This document shows, in pieces, positions 44,329 through 57,500 of a stretch of 64,000 nucleotides of DNA. The notes beneath the pieces were generated by a model. The model worked only from the letters and a program-made list of their open reading frames with translations, did no database searches and had not been told where the DNA came from. Made by a program: the position numbers and the translations under genes. The DNA comes from Setoptus koraiensis (taxonomy: Eukaryota; Arthropoda). How positions within the stretch are numbered: the stretch's first letter is position 1; each line of letters begins with the position of its first letter. Location: positions 17,546,001 to 17,610,000 of the forward strand of contig CM106586.1 of NCBI GenBank assembly GCA_048013815.1, written 5' to 3'.

Positions 44329-45207
44329 TGCTGTCGTTGTTGCCGTTGCTGCTGTTGTCGGCGCCACCGGTCTGACAGTGAGACGGGCAGCGTCGACGCA
44401 CAGGTGCAGCGCCAGCAGTTGAAGTGGCCGGCGCTTGAACTTGACTGTCCAGCGAGTGTCCAGCGAGTGTCCAGCGAGTGTCCGGCGAGTGTCCGGAGGA
44501 CGCTTCCTAGGCATTGTTGTAGCCGCTGTGGTTGTTGCCCTGGCGCACACTCGACAACAGACAACAACAACAACGACGGCAACAACAACAACGACGGCAA
44601 CAGCGGCAACAACAAAATTATTATTATTACGTAATTATTGTTCCTTTCAGTTGTTGTGCGCATTTTCTAGGTTATCAACAATCTGTTCGGTCGGTGTCGG
44701 TGTCACTGTCACTGTTGTTGCAATCGCAACGAGAGCAACCGTTGCCAGCGACGGCCAACAGCGGCCGGCAAGGCCGCTGCTCGCATTCGAGAGTAATGGT
44801 TGTGGCGGCTGTCAGTGGAACAACAACAAGCGGCAACAACAATCGCTTGTTGTTGTTTGTATCAAAACCAATCATTATCATTCAGTCAGCTGTGTGTGAC
44901 AAACAGCTGACTGTGTGCGGAGCCCCGTCCGACTGGCGCAAGTGTGTCAGCGTTGTGTGTCGGCTGACCGACCGCTCGAGCGGCTCGAGCGGTTCGAACG
45001 GCTCGATCGGCCGATCGATCCATTCGAAACGGGGACGATATTTTTGAATAAACTGCCGGCCGTTCTCGGACAAGCGGTCATCATGCGCTACATATCACAT
45101 TGCGCAACCTAAGCAGGGCCGTTATCACAACTACTTAGCCCGTTAGTTGGGCGCCCTCACCGACACTTACCGACACACACACCGACACACACACCGACAC
45201 ACACACC

Positions 45208-45256
<49 letters not shown>

Positions 45257-48200
45257 ATACAGCGACAACAGCGAGCCAGAAGCGAACGATCTGCGGCCGG
45301 CTATTGCCGCATAATAACCGTTGGTCCTGTCATCTCCGCAACAGTTTGCCCGCGCTGTCCGACCGTTATCTGCATGCTCACCTGTCCTGTCACCGTTACC
45401 TGTTGCCCGTTTGCGTCTGTGTGTCGTGGCGCTGCGATTTGACGGTTCATTGTTGATCCGACGGGCTCAATCACCGTCATTGCGACCGGCCGTCATTGAT
45501 GATGGCGGCCATAATTGATCCCGTTTTAGTTTCGGACGGCACTTCTGGCTCGCCCGTGTGCCGGCCCGCCGACCGACGGCACACTAGCCCGCGAGCCGCT
45601 TTGCTGTCGCGCATTCCACGGACGCTGCCTATTTCGACTCAAATCCGGTCGTGGCGCGTCATTCGGTCGCTCGTTGCGCCGCATGTTTGGCCCGACCAGC
45701 CGGCCCGGCCCTGTTCGGCCCTGTTCGGTCCTGTTCGGCCAGTGTGTCGGTCAGGGTCGGCGCGCCGCTCGCACTGTCTGGCTTGTCCGAGTTGGCTCAC
45801 TTAATATGCAAATTATCGCGACCGCTCGCGCTGTGTCAGCGCAACAATTACACAATTAGCCGGCCCGAGAGTTAGCCGGCCACTCAATCGGCTCAATTGG
45901 CTCAATTGGCTCACTCGACGACGGCCAGCGATGACAAGTGACAATCGATTGTCCGGCGTCGCCGCCTCTGCCGGCTCTGGCAAGACTGGCGAGAGTGGCG
46001 AGAGTGGCGAGAACGGCGAGATTGGCAAGGTGTCGCGTTGCATAATTGCCGGCCAGTTTGCGGGCTGCAGTGCGGGCACTTGCGCCGCACTTGAAAGTTT
46101 CGAGTTGAAACTGTTGCTCGCAAATCGCCACTCGGCGCCACTCTGAAGGGGATATTTGGCGCGAAATGTCGCTCGAAATATCCCTTGTCACGGACAAGTG
46201 GTCCGGCTCGCGCCGCGCCACACAGCGACCGTAATGTCCGACGGCGATGATAAATGGTGGACAAATGCGAGAATAAGGGACGAATAGTGGCGAAAACAAG
46301 GGACAAATAGCGGCGAAAAAAGAGGTAGTTACCTTGAGCGAGAAGGCGTAAATGTTCTGGTCGTAGTTGTTGTTCTTGTTGCCCTCTTCCTCCTGCTGGA
46401 TGTGCTTGATGAGACTCAGGTCGAGAACGCCGTCCAAGAAGGAGCACAGCTCGGCGGCGGGCCCCCTGTAATAGGTTAGCGAGCCGTTCTTCAGCACGAA
46501 CCAGTGCTGGCTCCATTGTTTGCGCGTCAGACGCAACAGCCAGCCCTTCTTCACCAGGTTGCCGTTGGGCGCCTTCGTCTGGCCAGTCTTTATATATATT
46601 ATATGTTATATTTATATTCATGCATGAATATATCATTTCGGGTCGTCAATGCCAACGTTGATTCGATTAGGAGTCGTCGACGATTATTGTTATTATTATT
46701 AGCAGCGCGTTGTCGGCCAATTTGCAGCACCATTGCCCAGCCAATGAATTCATGAATTTTTATTATTCATTATTTGATTTGTGAACGAACGTGCATATTG
46801 ATGGGCACGGGCGTTCGAAGGGCCGCATAGGGAGATAAGATAAGGGGAGAGAGAAAGAGAGCAGGTTAGTGATCGTGGCCAGCTAGTGATGATTTGAGCA
46901 TGTTTCACCTGTTGTTCATTAGCTAACTGTCAATCAAGCGCTCGCTTTGTTTTGACTCTGCTTAATTGCGCACCGCGTCTGACAGCAACGCCGACACCGA
47001 CACCGACACCGACAACAGCGTGCGTGTATATTAATGGGCATAAAATGAGAATTAAACTGCGATTTGGCACCCTGTTCAAGGTTCCCCTTTCAAAGTTGGA
47101 TATTGCGTTATTAGTGCGCCTCGCGATATTGGTGCGCCCGTTGCGATATTGGTGCGCCCGCTGCGGGCCGTCAGCAGCCGACGGGCGCACTAATAACGCA
47201 ATCGGCGCAACATTGCGCTCAGGTGCGTGCATTGTATCATGCAATTTGTACGCCAGGTAAGTCTCAATATGGCCGCTCGTATTTATTTTGCTCGCGCTCT
47301 GTTTGCTGGCATCGGTCTAACCAGCGCCAGCCATCCGCTCACAGCCAGACAGCTGACTGGTTTAGCTGGCCGCCGGCCCGTCAGCCGGCGGCCCGCGAGC
47401 CCGTTAGCCCGTTAGACCGCGAGCCCGTCAGCCCGCCGGGTAGACAATGGGCAGCAGCGGGCAGGTAGAGCGACGGACAGAATGGCGATCGAAGTTGCGT
47501 CACATCAACACGGAATCGAGTTGATCTAATTAAACCAACGCGCGCGCACTAATAGCCGCTCGGTAAGCCGCTTGCGAGAGCTCAGGTGAGACAGGTAGAC
47601 AGGCCAGGGCAAGGTGCAAAAGGTGAGTGAGTTTGGGCGAGGTGGCAATAAAAAAGGAACGAATACGAATGAATAACAACAAACGCACACAATATCGCGC
47701 GCGCGCTGGCCGGTCGCTTGAATGGCGGCCAGCCAGGCCGGGCCGGCCGTTCGGGCGGCGCGTATCCCCTATCGTTGGTACACGTTGTTACACTGGGCCT
47801 ATCATTGCTCACACTTGTTGCTTGCAGCTCACCTGTGCTGGCTGTCAGTTTGCGTTTGCTCTTGTCGCTGCTGTTGGCTGCTTTTCTCTGCTGGCTTCTT
47901 TCGCGCTGCTGGCGCCGCTCGGCCAACAGGTAACTTATGGCCGTCAATTTGTTTGTTGTTTGTTCGTGCTACCTGTTCGCTGGCCGGCCGAGCGCAGTTG
48001 TTGGCCCGATCAAGGCGATTCGCTGTGCGCCGTCGCTGGCCGCCCGCTCGAACGTGCGACGCGCGCGCTGTCGAATGGGCGCGCTGTCGAATGGGCGAGC
48101 GTTGCAAGTTCGAACAGACTCGGCCGCGAATAGACGGCGCACAAAGAAGCCCGAGAACGCGCACAAAGAAGCCCGAGAACGCGCGCACTTGGCGCGAAGA

Positions 48201-48590
48201 AGCGCGCCCGAACTGGCTGGTAATGAGCCGCGCGCAACAGGTATCCCGCTCTCGAGAACGCACCGAGTCGACAAGGTAGCGGGCCGCTAACGTGCCGGGC
48301 CGACGATATTGACGCGGAGCGGCAACCCGAGCCGGTCCAATGTCAAACGCGACGCGAACGGGGCTGGCTGAAACAATTTGGCGAGCTCGCCGAAATTGAG
48401 CGCAGCGAACGTGCCGCCACTTGTTGTGATAAGACAAATAGATTTATTAGTCATTGATCATCAATCATCAATATTGTCCGAGCGCCGAGAAGCCGGCAGT
48501 CTGATTGTTGCCGTCTGTCTGATTGTTGCCGTCGGAGCCGTCGGCAGCAGCAGCAACAACGGCAACGACAACAACAACAACAACAACGGC

Positions 48591-48639
<49 letters not shown>

Positions 48640-49916
48640 GCAACAGCAACAACAACAGCAGCAACGACAAGTGTCTTGCCAGAGACTCATTAACCGTTGG
48701 CGCTATTTTTGCCTGCGTTCGAAGGCCCGACAGCCGAGGAAAAACAAAGGTGAAACGAAAATAGCGCTCCATCTCTGCGTGCGTTATAATAAAGAATAAG
48801 GAATAAAGAATAAAGAATGTGCATTTTCGGGCAAACCTCTGGCAGTGGCAGGTCGGCTCGCCTGACGGTTGCCCACAAATACACATTCTTTTTTCTGGTA
48901 CACACACACACACGGACGCTTGATCGCAAATCGAGATGTGTGTTTGTGGCGGATATTTTAATCGTTTGTTTGTTTCGACACGAACACAAGCGGCCCGTTA
49001 TCGGCCGACAACATCTAGCCGACGGTAGCGAGAGCAGGCTTTTTGCTGGTATCGATTTCGATCAGTTCCGACACTTTTTCCCCACAAGTCCGGCTCCCGG
49101 CTTACAACGCTCGCACAATGCGCTTGTCGGAGTTATTTCGAGCCCGTTGTCTCAAAGTGCCGCTCGCATGCGCAATCGGGCGCCGCACTTTGTCGCTCTG
49201 TTTGTCGGCGCGCTCCATCTTCCTTTAGGGCGACACTCGGCGAACAAGACCGTCTTGTCAAGACGACAGTTCGAGCGCTAATTATCCGGCCGGCCGATCG
49301 GCCGGACATTCGCACAACAACGGTCTCGCAAGCTTTGCGGGCTTGTCGCGGCCGGCCCGACGGCCGGGGTCACTCTGGCGCGACGCGGTCGGTGCCGGGC
49401 GCCCCCGGAGAGCGCCGGCCAGCGAGAGTGGACGCCGGCCGAGAGCGAGCCGACGCAGAGAGCGAGCCGGCGTCGAGAGTGAGCCGGCGTCGATAGTGAA
49501 AAGCGCGCAAAGCCGGCAAGCGCAAACAAGTGTTGCCTCTGGGCTACACTTGACCGTTGCATCCACGGATGATGCAACCGATGCTGCAACGGTCATGATG
49601 CAGCGGATGATGCAACGGTCATGATGCAACCGATGATGCAACGGACTGTTTCAAAGAGCACACACACACAGTTATGCACACTGCACTGCTGTTGCGCAAC
49701 AGCGAAAATTACCGGTGCTCACAGGTGAGGAGAGTGATGAGCGGCACGAAGCTGGCGGCTGACCGAGCGACCGGCCGGCCGCTCGAACGCCGAGCATAAT
49801 GAGGCCATCGTGCCACGTTGAACGCCTCGAGTGCCGAGCGTGACGCAACAAACTGTTGCCGGCGTTGTTGCCGTCGTTGTTGCTGTCGTTGTTGTTGTCG
49901 TTGTTGTTGTCGTTGC

Positions 49917-49952
<36 letters not shown>

Positions 49953-52900
49953 GCACTTCGGGCCGGCTGGAGTCGCTCGCGAAAGACTCTCGCTGCAGCG
50001 GCGCAGCGAGAGAGCGGGCGCACAGAAGAGCGTTCATTAGAATAATGGCTTATTATGTAATAGTTTGCTTGCGTGCTCGATATTGGCCAGCCGGGCCAAT
50101 GGTTAGTGGCAGTTGCACTTGTTGCATCAACATCAACACCGGCACCAGTTTATGATGGTGGCGCCAACAGGTGCATGTGTAACTCAATCGTGTTACACTC
50201 ACGCTACCAACTATTACGCAACATGTATAACTGTATGTTATGTAATGTAATGTGTTATAGTGTGTGTGTGTGTAATGCAGCCAGCAAGTCTATTTACAAT
50301 GCATGTTGCATAATCATGATTAGCGAGAGAGAGAGAGAGAGAGAGAGACGTTACGCCAATGAGTTACGTAACCAATCATGATGAGCTCAGCTGATAAATA
50401 AGTGAGTCACAGCGAATTAGACGCTGCTACACGCTGGCGTGAATAACGGCAACACTCGGCCACTATTCACCTTGTTTGCAGCCCAAAAACAAACTGGCGT
50501 CTTGTTGTTGTTGCTATTGCTGCTGTCGAGACTCTGACTTTGTCTGGACAGGCGCAATTCGCACTGATTTGGCCGGCCAGTTGGCACTGATTTGGCCCAC
50601 GGATTCGCACAGCCGAATTGGCCCACAAATTCGCACAGCTGATTGGCTAACTGAATCTGAAGGCTGTTGGTGATGGATCACAACACAGTCCAGTTGTGCA
50701 ACAAGTTGTGTGCGCCGTTAATAACGACGCCGATGATGCAATCTATTTAATGACTTCATCATCATTAATAATAATTGCCGCCGATCATGTTGTTGTTGTT
50801 GTTGTTGCCCGTGCTGGCTGTCCAATTCAAATTTGCGCTCACCTGTGCGCATCGTCACTTTCTCGCAGCATCGAGTCTGGTCGCTTGTCGGCCACTCCAG
50901 TGCAAACTGGTCGCTGGTTGCGCAACAGCCCAAAGCAAACGACCGAAATGGACACTCGCTCTGTTAGAGAGTGACTATAAATACACAATTACACAAGGTA
51001 TAAATAACAACTTTTGCTGCCGACGCTTGCATCATCTCGGCGCTTGCATCATTTTGGCGCTTGCATCATTTTGGCGCTTCTATCGGCCCGATGACTCATG
51101 AGAGTTTCTATGGGAGACTCACACAAGTGCGACGATGATGATGATGATGCAATCAGCGATCATGATACATCATCATCATCAATGATGAATCACACCTGAG
51201 TCAGCTGACGATGGGTCAGCTGGCCATGGGTCGGCTCAAATGATTAGTTGGCTCCCGCCGGCGAGTTGGCCCCAAAAATGGCCGGCATCATCAGTCACTA
51301 TTGCTTGTTGTGGCGCAAGCACCAACAACAACAACGCCAAGCAATAATGATGACGCAATAATAATGTTCGACATCTGACCCAATAGCTGTGAGTTACAGA
51401 GCGCCATCGATTGATTGACCCACTTGACGCACTTGGCCAGTCATTGCGTCATGTCATCGCTCGGCCAGTCATTGCGTCATGTCATCGCTCGGCCAGTCGC
51501 GTTATGTCATCGCTCGGCCGCTTGTCGCTTGCGTAACCGGCAAGCGACCAGTGATCAACTTGTTGCAGTTGCGCAATTGACACAACACAGTTTGCCGCCG
51601 ATGCAGCAACCAAACAGCAGCCGTCTGTCACCTAGGCGCGCCATCCTCGAGCATGTGTCATGTGACATGAGCGTCGTTGCGGCATGAGCGTCGTTGCGAC
51701 ATGAGGGACGCGCGAAAGTGACACCTGTCATTGTTGTCGTTGCTGTCATTGTTGTCATTGCTGTCATTGCTGTCATAATTGTCATTGTTGCCGTCTCACT
51801 GCGCACAGTCAATCACAGCTTGTGGCGAGCATTGTATCGGTTACAATTTGTAACTTACAAACGCACATGACAGCTCCACTCGGGCCGGCTCGACAGCGCC
51901 GGCCCGAGCTAACCAACGACCAATGACGAGTGATGTGTGCCACCGAGCACAAATGTCGCCCGGCCGCAACGGTCGTCGGGGCATCTATTTTGGTAATAAT
52001 TGGCAAGTAATTATTATTAGAGACTGGGCGAGAGCGAGAGTCGCTCATTGGCAGCCGCCACTGGCTGGCGGTCGGGCCAATTTGCGCGCCGCAGAAATGG
52101 ATATGCGGCCAAAATGACGCAACACAATGGCTGCCTGCATCTGTCTGATAATGCCAAATGACAATATCAAATGATAATGTCGAAATGATCACCATCACAA
52201 CCATGATAACTGTGGCGATATCAGGCCGCTGTCAGCTGATCGGCCGGCCATAAACAGCATCGCTCGACAAGCCCGCTTGCTCAATGAGCCCCAATGAGAG
52301 CGATAGCCGCGACAAAATGACACCACCAACAACAACGACGACGACGACCGTTACATGACCGTTGTCACACTCACGTGTGATGGAACCTTTCGCTGTCGCT
52401 CGCTGTCACTCGCTGGTTAGTCAGCTGGCCAGTCAGCTGGCCGGTCAGCTGACTAACCAGTCACCGCGCAACTATCGGCCGTTACATAATAGGGACGTTA
52501 CATAATAGTAGTGACAATAATTGTTGTGCAGCGCATGTGTGTTGTGGGCCGTTGCAGCAGCCGGCTGCTTGTCAAAGGGCAGTTTGACAAGCAGCTGTTT
52601 GTTGTTTGTGGCATTGGCAGCATTGGCAGCAGCAGCTTGGTCAGAATGGCGACAGAACGAACGAAGAAGAAATCAAGAGTGCAGCATGTGACAGTTGACA
52701 GTGGACAGCTGATGTTGTTGTTGTTGTTGTTGTTCTCACGGTCCAGTGGGCTGCGCGCCGATCGGCGACTCACCTAGACACGGTGTGAGAGAGTTGCACC
52801 GTTATCGTTATCGTTGGCGCTGGCGCTGCAGTGAGCGAGAGTAAAGAGTGCATTGTGTTATGTAATCTCTGTTTTGTTTATCGTGTAATCATCATGATGA

Positions 52901-54492
52901 TTGCGAGCGGCGACTCTCGAACGGAGAGCGGCCAAAGGCGAACGGCGAGCTGCGAATCGCAAATTGCGTATTGATTTGAGCCGCATGTGTGCCAATTCTC
53001 TGTGTGTGTGTCTATAAATAGAAAGTTGCACAGGCAACAAGTGTCAGTTGTTTGTCACTGTTGTTTGTGTTGTTAGCTGGCCATTGTTGCGTCATTGTCG
53101 TCGTCATCGGGCTGGTCGTGGCCGTCATGCGCTGGAGCGTTTAATTTTGCAGCTTGTTGCTGGGCACTGTGCGCTTGTTTGCCCAATTGACAGCCACAGT
53201 GAGTGCCGTTGTTGCCGTTGTTGTCGCTGTTGCCGTTGTTGCCGTTGTTGTCGCTGCTGACCGTGCCGTACATAATTGTCAATTGTGCCGTTGCATCAGT
53301 TTGATTTGCTGTGCGTTGCGTCGCCGCTGTCGGCAAAGCCGATCATGGGCATCGATCAGGCGCCAACAACAACAACTGCAGCGACAACAACGACTGCAGC
53401 GACAACAACGACTGCAGCGACAACAACGACTGCAGCGACAACAACAGCGCCAACAACGACAACAACGGCAGCAACGACAACGGCAACAACTCGTTTATCA
53501 ATGCGCAGCGGCCAGACAATGGTCGCTGCTGGCCAATCGCTGGCCGATAACGGTGCCCACAGTCGCCAGAACAGGTGACCCAGTTGCGGGTCGCCGCTCG
53601 CTGGCCCACTAATTGGCCAATGGAATCAATCGAGTGTAAACACAACAACAAACAACGGCACCAATTGCCAGTGGCCACAATTGCATCATTGAGCGAACAA
53701 CGCCAATAACTATCGCCAATAGCTATGCTGTATGGCGACGGTATCGGTCGGTCGTGTATAAAGTATAACGGTATAATAAGCTAGCCGAGGTGACATAAAT
53801 AATTGGCTCGCCAGCGCCACACACACAAATTGAGCTGTTCATCTATTTCTATTGATCGATTGCGTTGCGCAACGGCCACGGCCAGCGCCAAGCCAACAAC
53901 CTGTTGCTGGCATGACAATTCGTCTGACATGTTGTTGTTGTTGTTGTTGTCGCCTAGTATAACGGTGCCGTTTGTGTCGGCCAGATTATTATGCCACAAA
54001 TTATTTATTATTGCAAGAGAGTCATGCCAAGAAAACCGCCGCCAGATCAGCTGGCCGCCAGCGCCAACAACGACAGCGCCAACAACGACAGCGCCAACAA
54101 CGACAGCGACAGCAACGACAGCGACAACAACGACAGCGACAACAACGACAACGACAACAACAGCATTCATGGCAACAGAGCCCATCGAACAGTGAGGCAA
54201 GTGTCGGCCGACAGGTGCTTTCGCCAGTGACAACATAATTCGATACCCCGGGGCACACCGAGGGCACCTGCCCTAGCGGTGGCGGCGGCGGCCGCCGCCG
54301 CTCAGCTGACTGGCAGCACTGACACTTTTTGGCCGGCTCGCCATGCAAACAGCACCTGTTTGTGTAGACACTCTTGCCTAGACACTTTTATATAGACAGT
54401 TTTGTATAGACAGTTTTGTATAGACACTTTTATATAGACAGTGCCAGTTTATATGGCACTAGCCGAGCTGACCTTGGCAGCCAGCGCACAAT

Positions 54493-54533
<41 letters not shown>

Positions 54534-57500
54534 GGCCATGATAATTAGTTATGGGTGCGAATCGCTACACACACACACACACACAAACAAACAGATAAAA
54601 CAATCGTGACGGCATCAATTGTTTCAGCCGGGCTCACCTGTGCCGTGCCAGCTACCTGTCATGGCGCTGGCTTTGTTTGCATCGGCTGGCGCTGTTGGCT
54701 CGCCAGCGAGCCCGGCTCGGCCGAGCTGCCGCCACTTGCCCAGATGGCGGCCCGTTTCGGTGGCTGGCGGCCCGCTTATCGGGCTCACCGGGCTTATCGG
54801 GCCGGCTATCAATTGAATTTGGCATCACTCGGGGCACAGTTGTGGCGCGCGACTAACTATATTTGTAGCGCGAACGTACCTGTCGGCAACAGGTTGCACT
54901 TGGCCGGCTAATGACAAACGCAACAACCATTGATCGGCCAAAAGATGATGCCCTCGCCGAGGCTGGCATTGTCATCCTCGCATGGCTCGCTGGTCGTCCC
55001 GTTCGGCCGCGCTCTGTCGTCTCATTAACTCACCCGAATGTTCGGCCGGCTCACCTGGCCGAACAGCCCAACATTCAGGCGAGCCGAACAGCCGAACGGG
55101 CGCCTACTCACGACGGCCGCTCGCAGCCAGCTTCAAGGTGGCGGCCGCAAGTCGTGCCAATCAAATCGCCGCCTTCCATCTTTATTCTGATGCAATCTCG
55201 ATCGTCTGCCTACCTGTTGGCCGCTACCTGTTCTCTGTGTCGTCTTTATCTGTCCTTTATCTGTCCTTTGGCTCGCCATTATTATACTCTCATTATTGCG
55301 CTGCCTCTCATACTTGTGGCCTGTTGTGCCATTATGCCATTATGCTCGCACAATACGGCCTGCGCTGGCGTATTATCCCTCGATCCGACAATTATATCCA
55401 GATTGTTGCCAGATTGTTGTCAGGCGGGCTCGGCGCTACCGAAATTCACGACCTCTCTCATGCCATTCGCTCCGATATTCACGCTCGCGCCGATATCCAC
55501 GCTCGCGCCGATATTCACGCTCGCGCCGATATTCACGCTATTCACGCTGCCATGCGCGCATGCAAGTGCGCACCGGATCGGATAGTGGGCGATTCACGCT
55601 CGGTCATATCCACACACATATTTGCTGTTCATACCTCACTCATGTTACATGAGGCTCAGGTATAAAATGGTGAATCAGCGACTCGCCATTGGCGAGCTGG
55701 TGCGTGAATATATGCGAATGTATAGGTGAATTTATACGTGAATATACATGTGAATTTATGTGTGAATATAAAGGTGAATATATGCATGAGTGGCGCGTGA
55801 ATAGTCGCAATTGGGCCGCGTCGTGCCAACACCATTGGTCCAATATGCATTATATTGTGTCATTGGCAGCATTATTAGCTGGTGGTGATATTCACGACGG
55901 GCAGCGTGCGAAAGGGCAGCTCGGTATGCGAGCTCGACATTGCCGACGGTGCGCATCTTAAACAAACAACAACAAACGCACAACGGCAGCTATTTTTGGT
56001 ATTACGCAACTAATACTGACAGATATCAATAGCAATAGTTGCGTAACGAGCCGACGCCTTGCCTTGCGCACACTCGTCTCGGCATTGTGTGTCGCTCACA
56101 CTCGTCTCGGCCGGCCAAAGCGGCAGCCCGAGCGGCAAAAGCGGCAGCCCGAGCAGCAAAAGCGGCAGCCCGAGCGGTCGCGGCAAGCGGCCACAGGCGG
56201 ACAGGTGAGGCGAGCATCAAGTGGCGAGTCGCACGCTCGCCAGAGCACGCTTGCCGAGCTCGCCGATCGGCACAATGGCAATAAATAGATGCTGCCGCTG
56301 TTGTTGTTGTCGCTGTTGTTGTCGGTGTTGTGACTCGCAACTTGCGAGCGATCATCTAACAATCGTAAGCCAATTGGCGGGCTCAATGACGACCGGCTAA
56401 TTGTCTGTTTGTTTGCCCGCTCGTCGATCATCAAGGCTCGGTGTGGTTGTTGCCGTGGTTGTTGCCGTTGTCGTTGTTGCCGTGGTTGTTGTCGTTGTTG
56501 GCGTCGTTGTTGTCGTTGCTGCTGGCATCGTCTTATTGCGAGCCGGCACGAATGGCACGGTCGTGCCGACGTGCCGGCGCTCGTTGCCACTTGTTGCCAC
56601 CGCAAATCGAGCGTCAGATTACCCGAGCTTGATTATTGCGTAAACACACAACGCTAATAATACACGGCACAGGTAGCGAGCGCCGCTCGGCATAAATACG
56701 CCGCTTGCCGGTGGATTGCGTTAAACGGGCCTCGCCGGCCAGCCAGACGAATCGCCTCGCCAGACGAATCTATGGAGCACAAAGCAAACAACGGCCGTTT
56801 TGTGTTTGTTTATTTGCGAGAGCGGCCGCTCGAGTCAACCGCGCGGCCACCGCACCGCGAACCGCCCGAAAAAACGAAATGCCGGCCGGATATTCCAATC
56901 TTTTCGGCTCAGTGAGCTGATTGGGCCGGCTTACGGTGGCTCGGTGGGCCATAGCGCACGCCTCCGACCGGGCCGGCGCCGGGCCGGCAAGGTGAGCCCG
57001 ACATTGAGACACGGGGCGGGCAAACCGCCGCAACCCGCAACAGACTCGGCTGAACAGAGGCCAAACGGTGCAAACAAACAAACAAAGGAGTTAATTGGCC
57101 ATTGTGCCGCTGCTCGATTTAACTGCATTCGAAATTGGGCTGCGTTCGGCTAATTGCGCCGTGCCTAAATGCGACGCTAATATATAAATATAACAGTATA
57201 ATGGCGTATTATTATACGGCAACGCAAACACATTTGTATATTATTGAAATAAGAAAATATCAAAAATAAAATATATGTTTGCCCAGCGTTGGCAAGCCAA
57301 TTTAAATTAAATCTCGGCGCGCCAAATCTCGCCTGACCTTTGGCTGCCAATTCTGGCAAAGTTGGGCGGCACGTTTCGGCCGGTCGGTGCCGCCAGCGCG
57401 GTATCGCCGGCACGGTATCGCCGACACGGCATCGCAGCCCGGGTATCGCCTCTAACGTATATAAGGGTCTGGGCCGGAATCTCTGCTCTGGGGTACTGGC

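Larger units (their letters stand above)
43643..46332. other. 2.7-kb intron of the MPRIP-like gene
   Basis: CpG-rich non-coding sequence with minisatellites, GCCGTTGTT and CA microsatellites, and open frames that simply translate repeats. No internal exon was recognised. Confidence 0.55.
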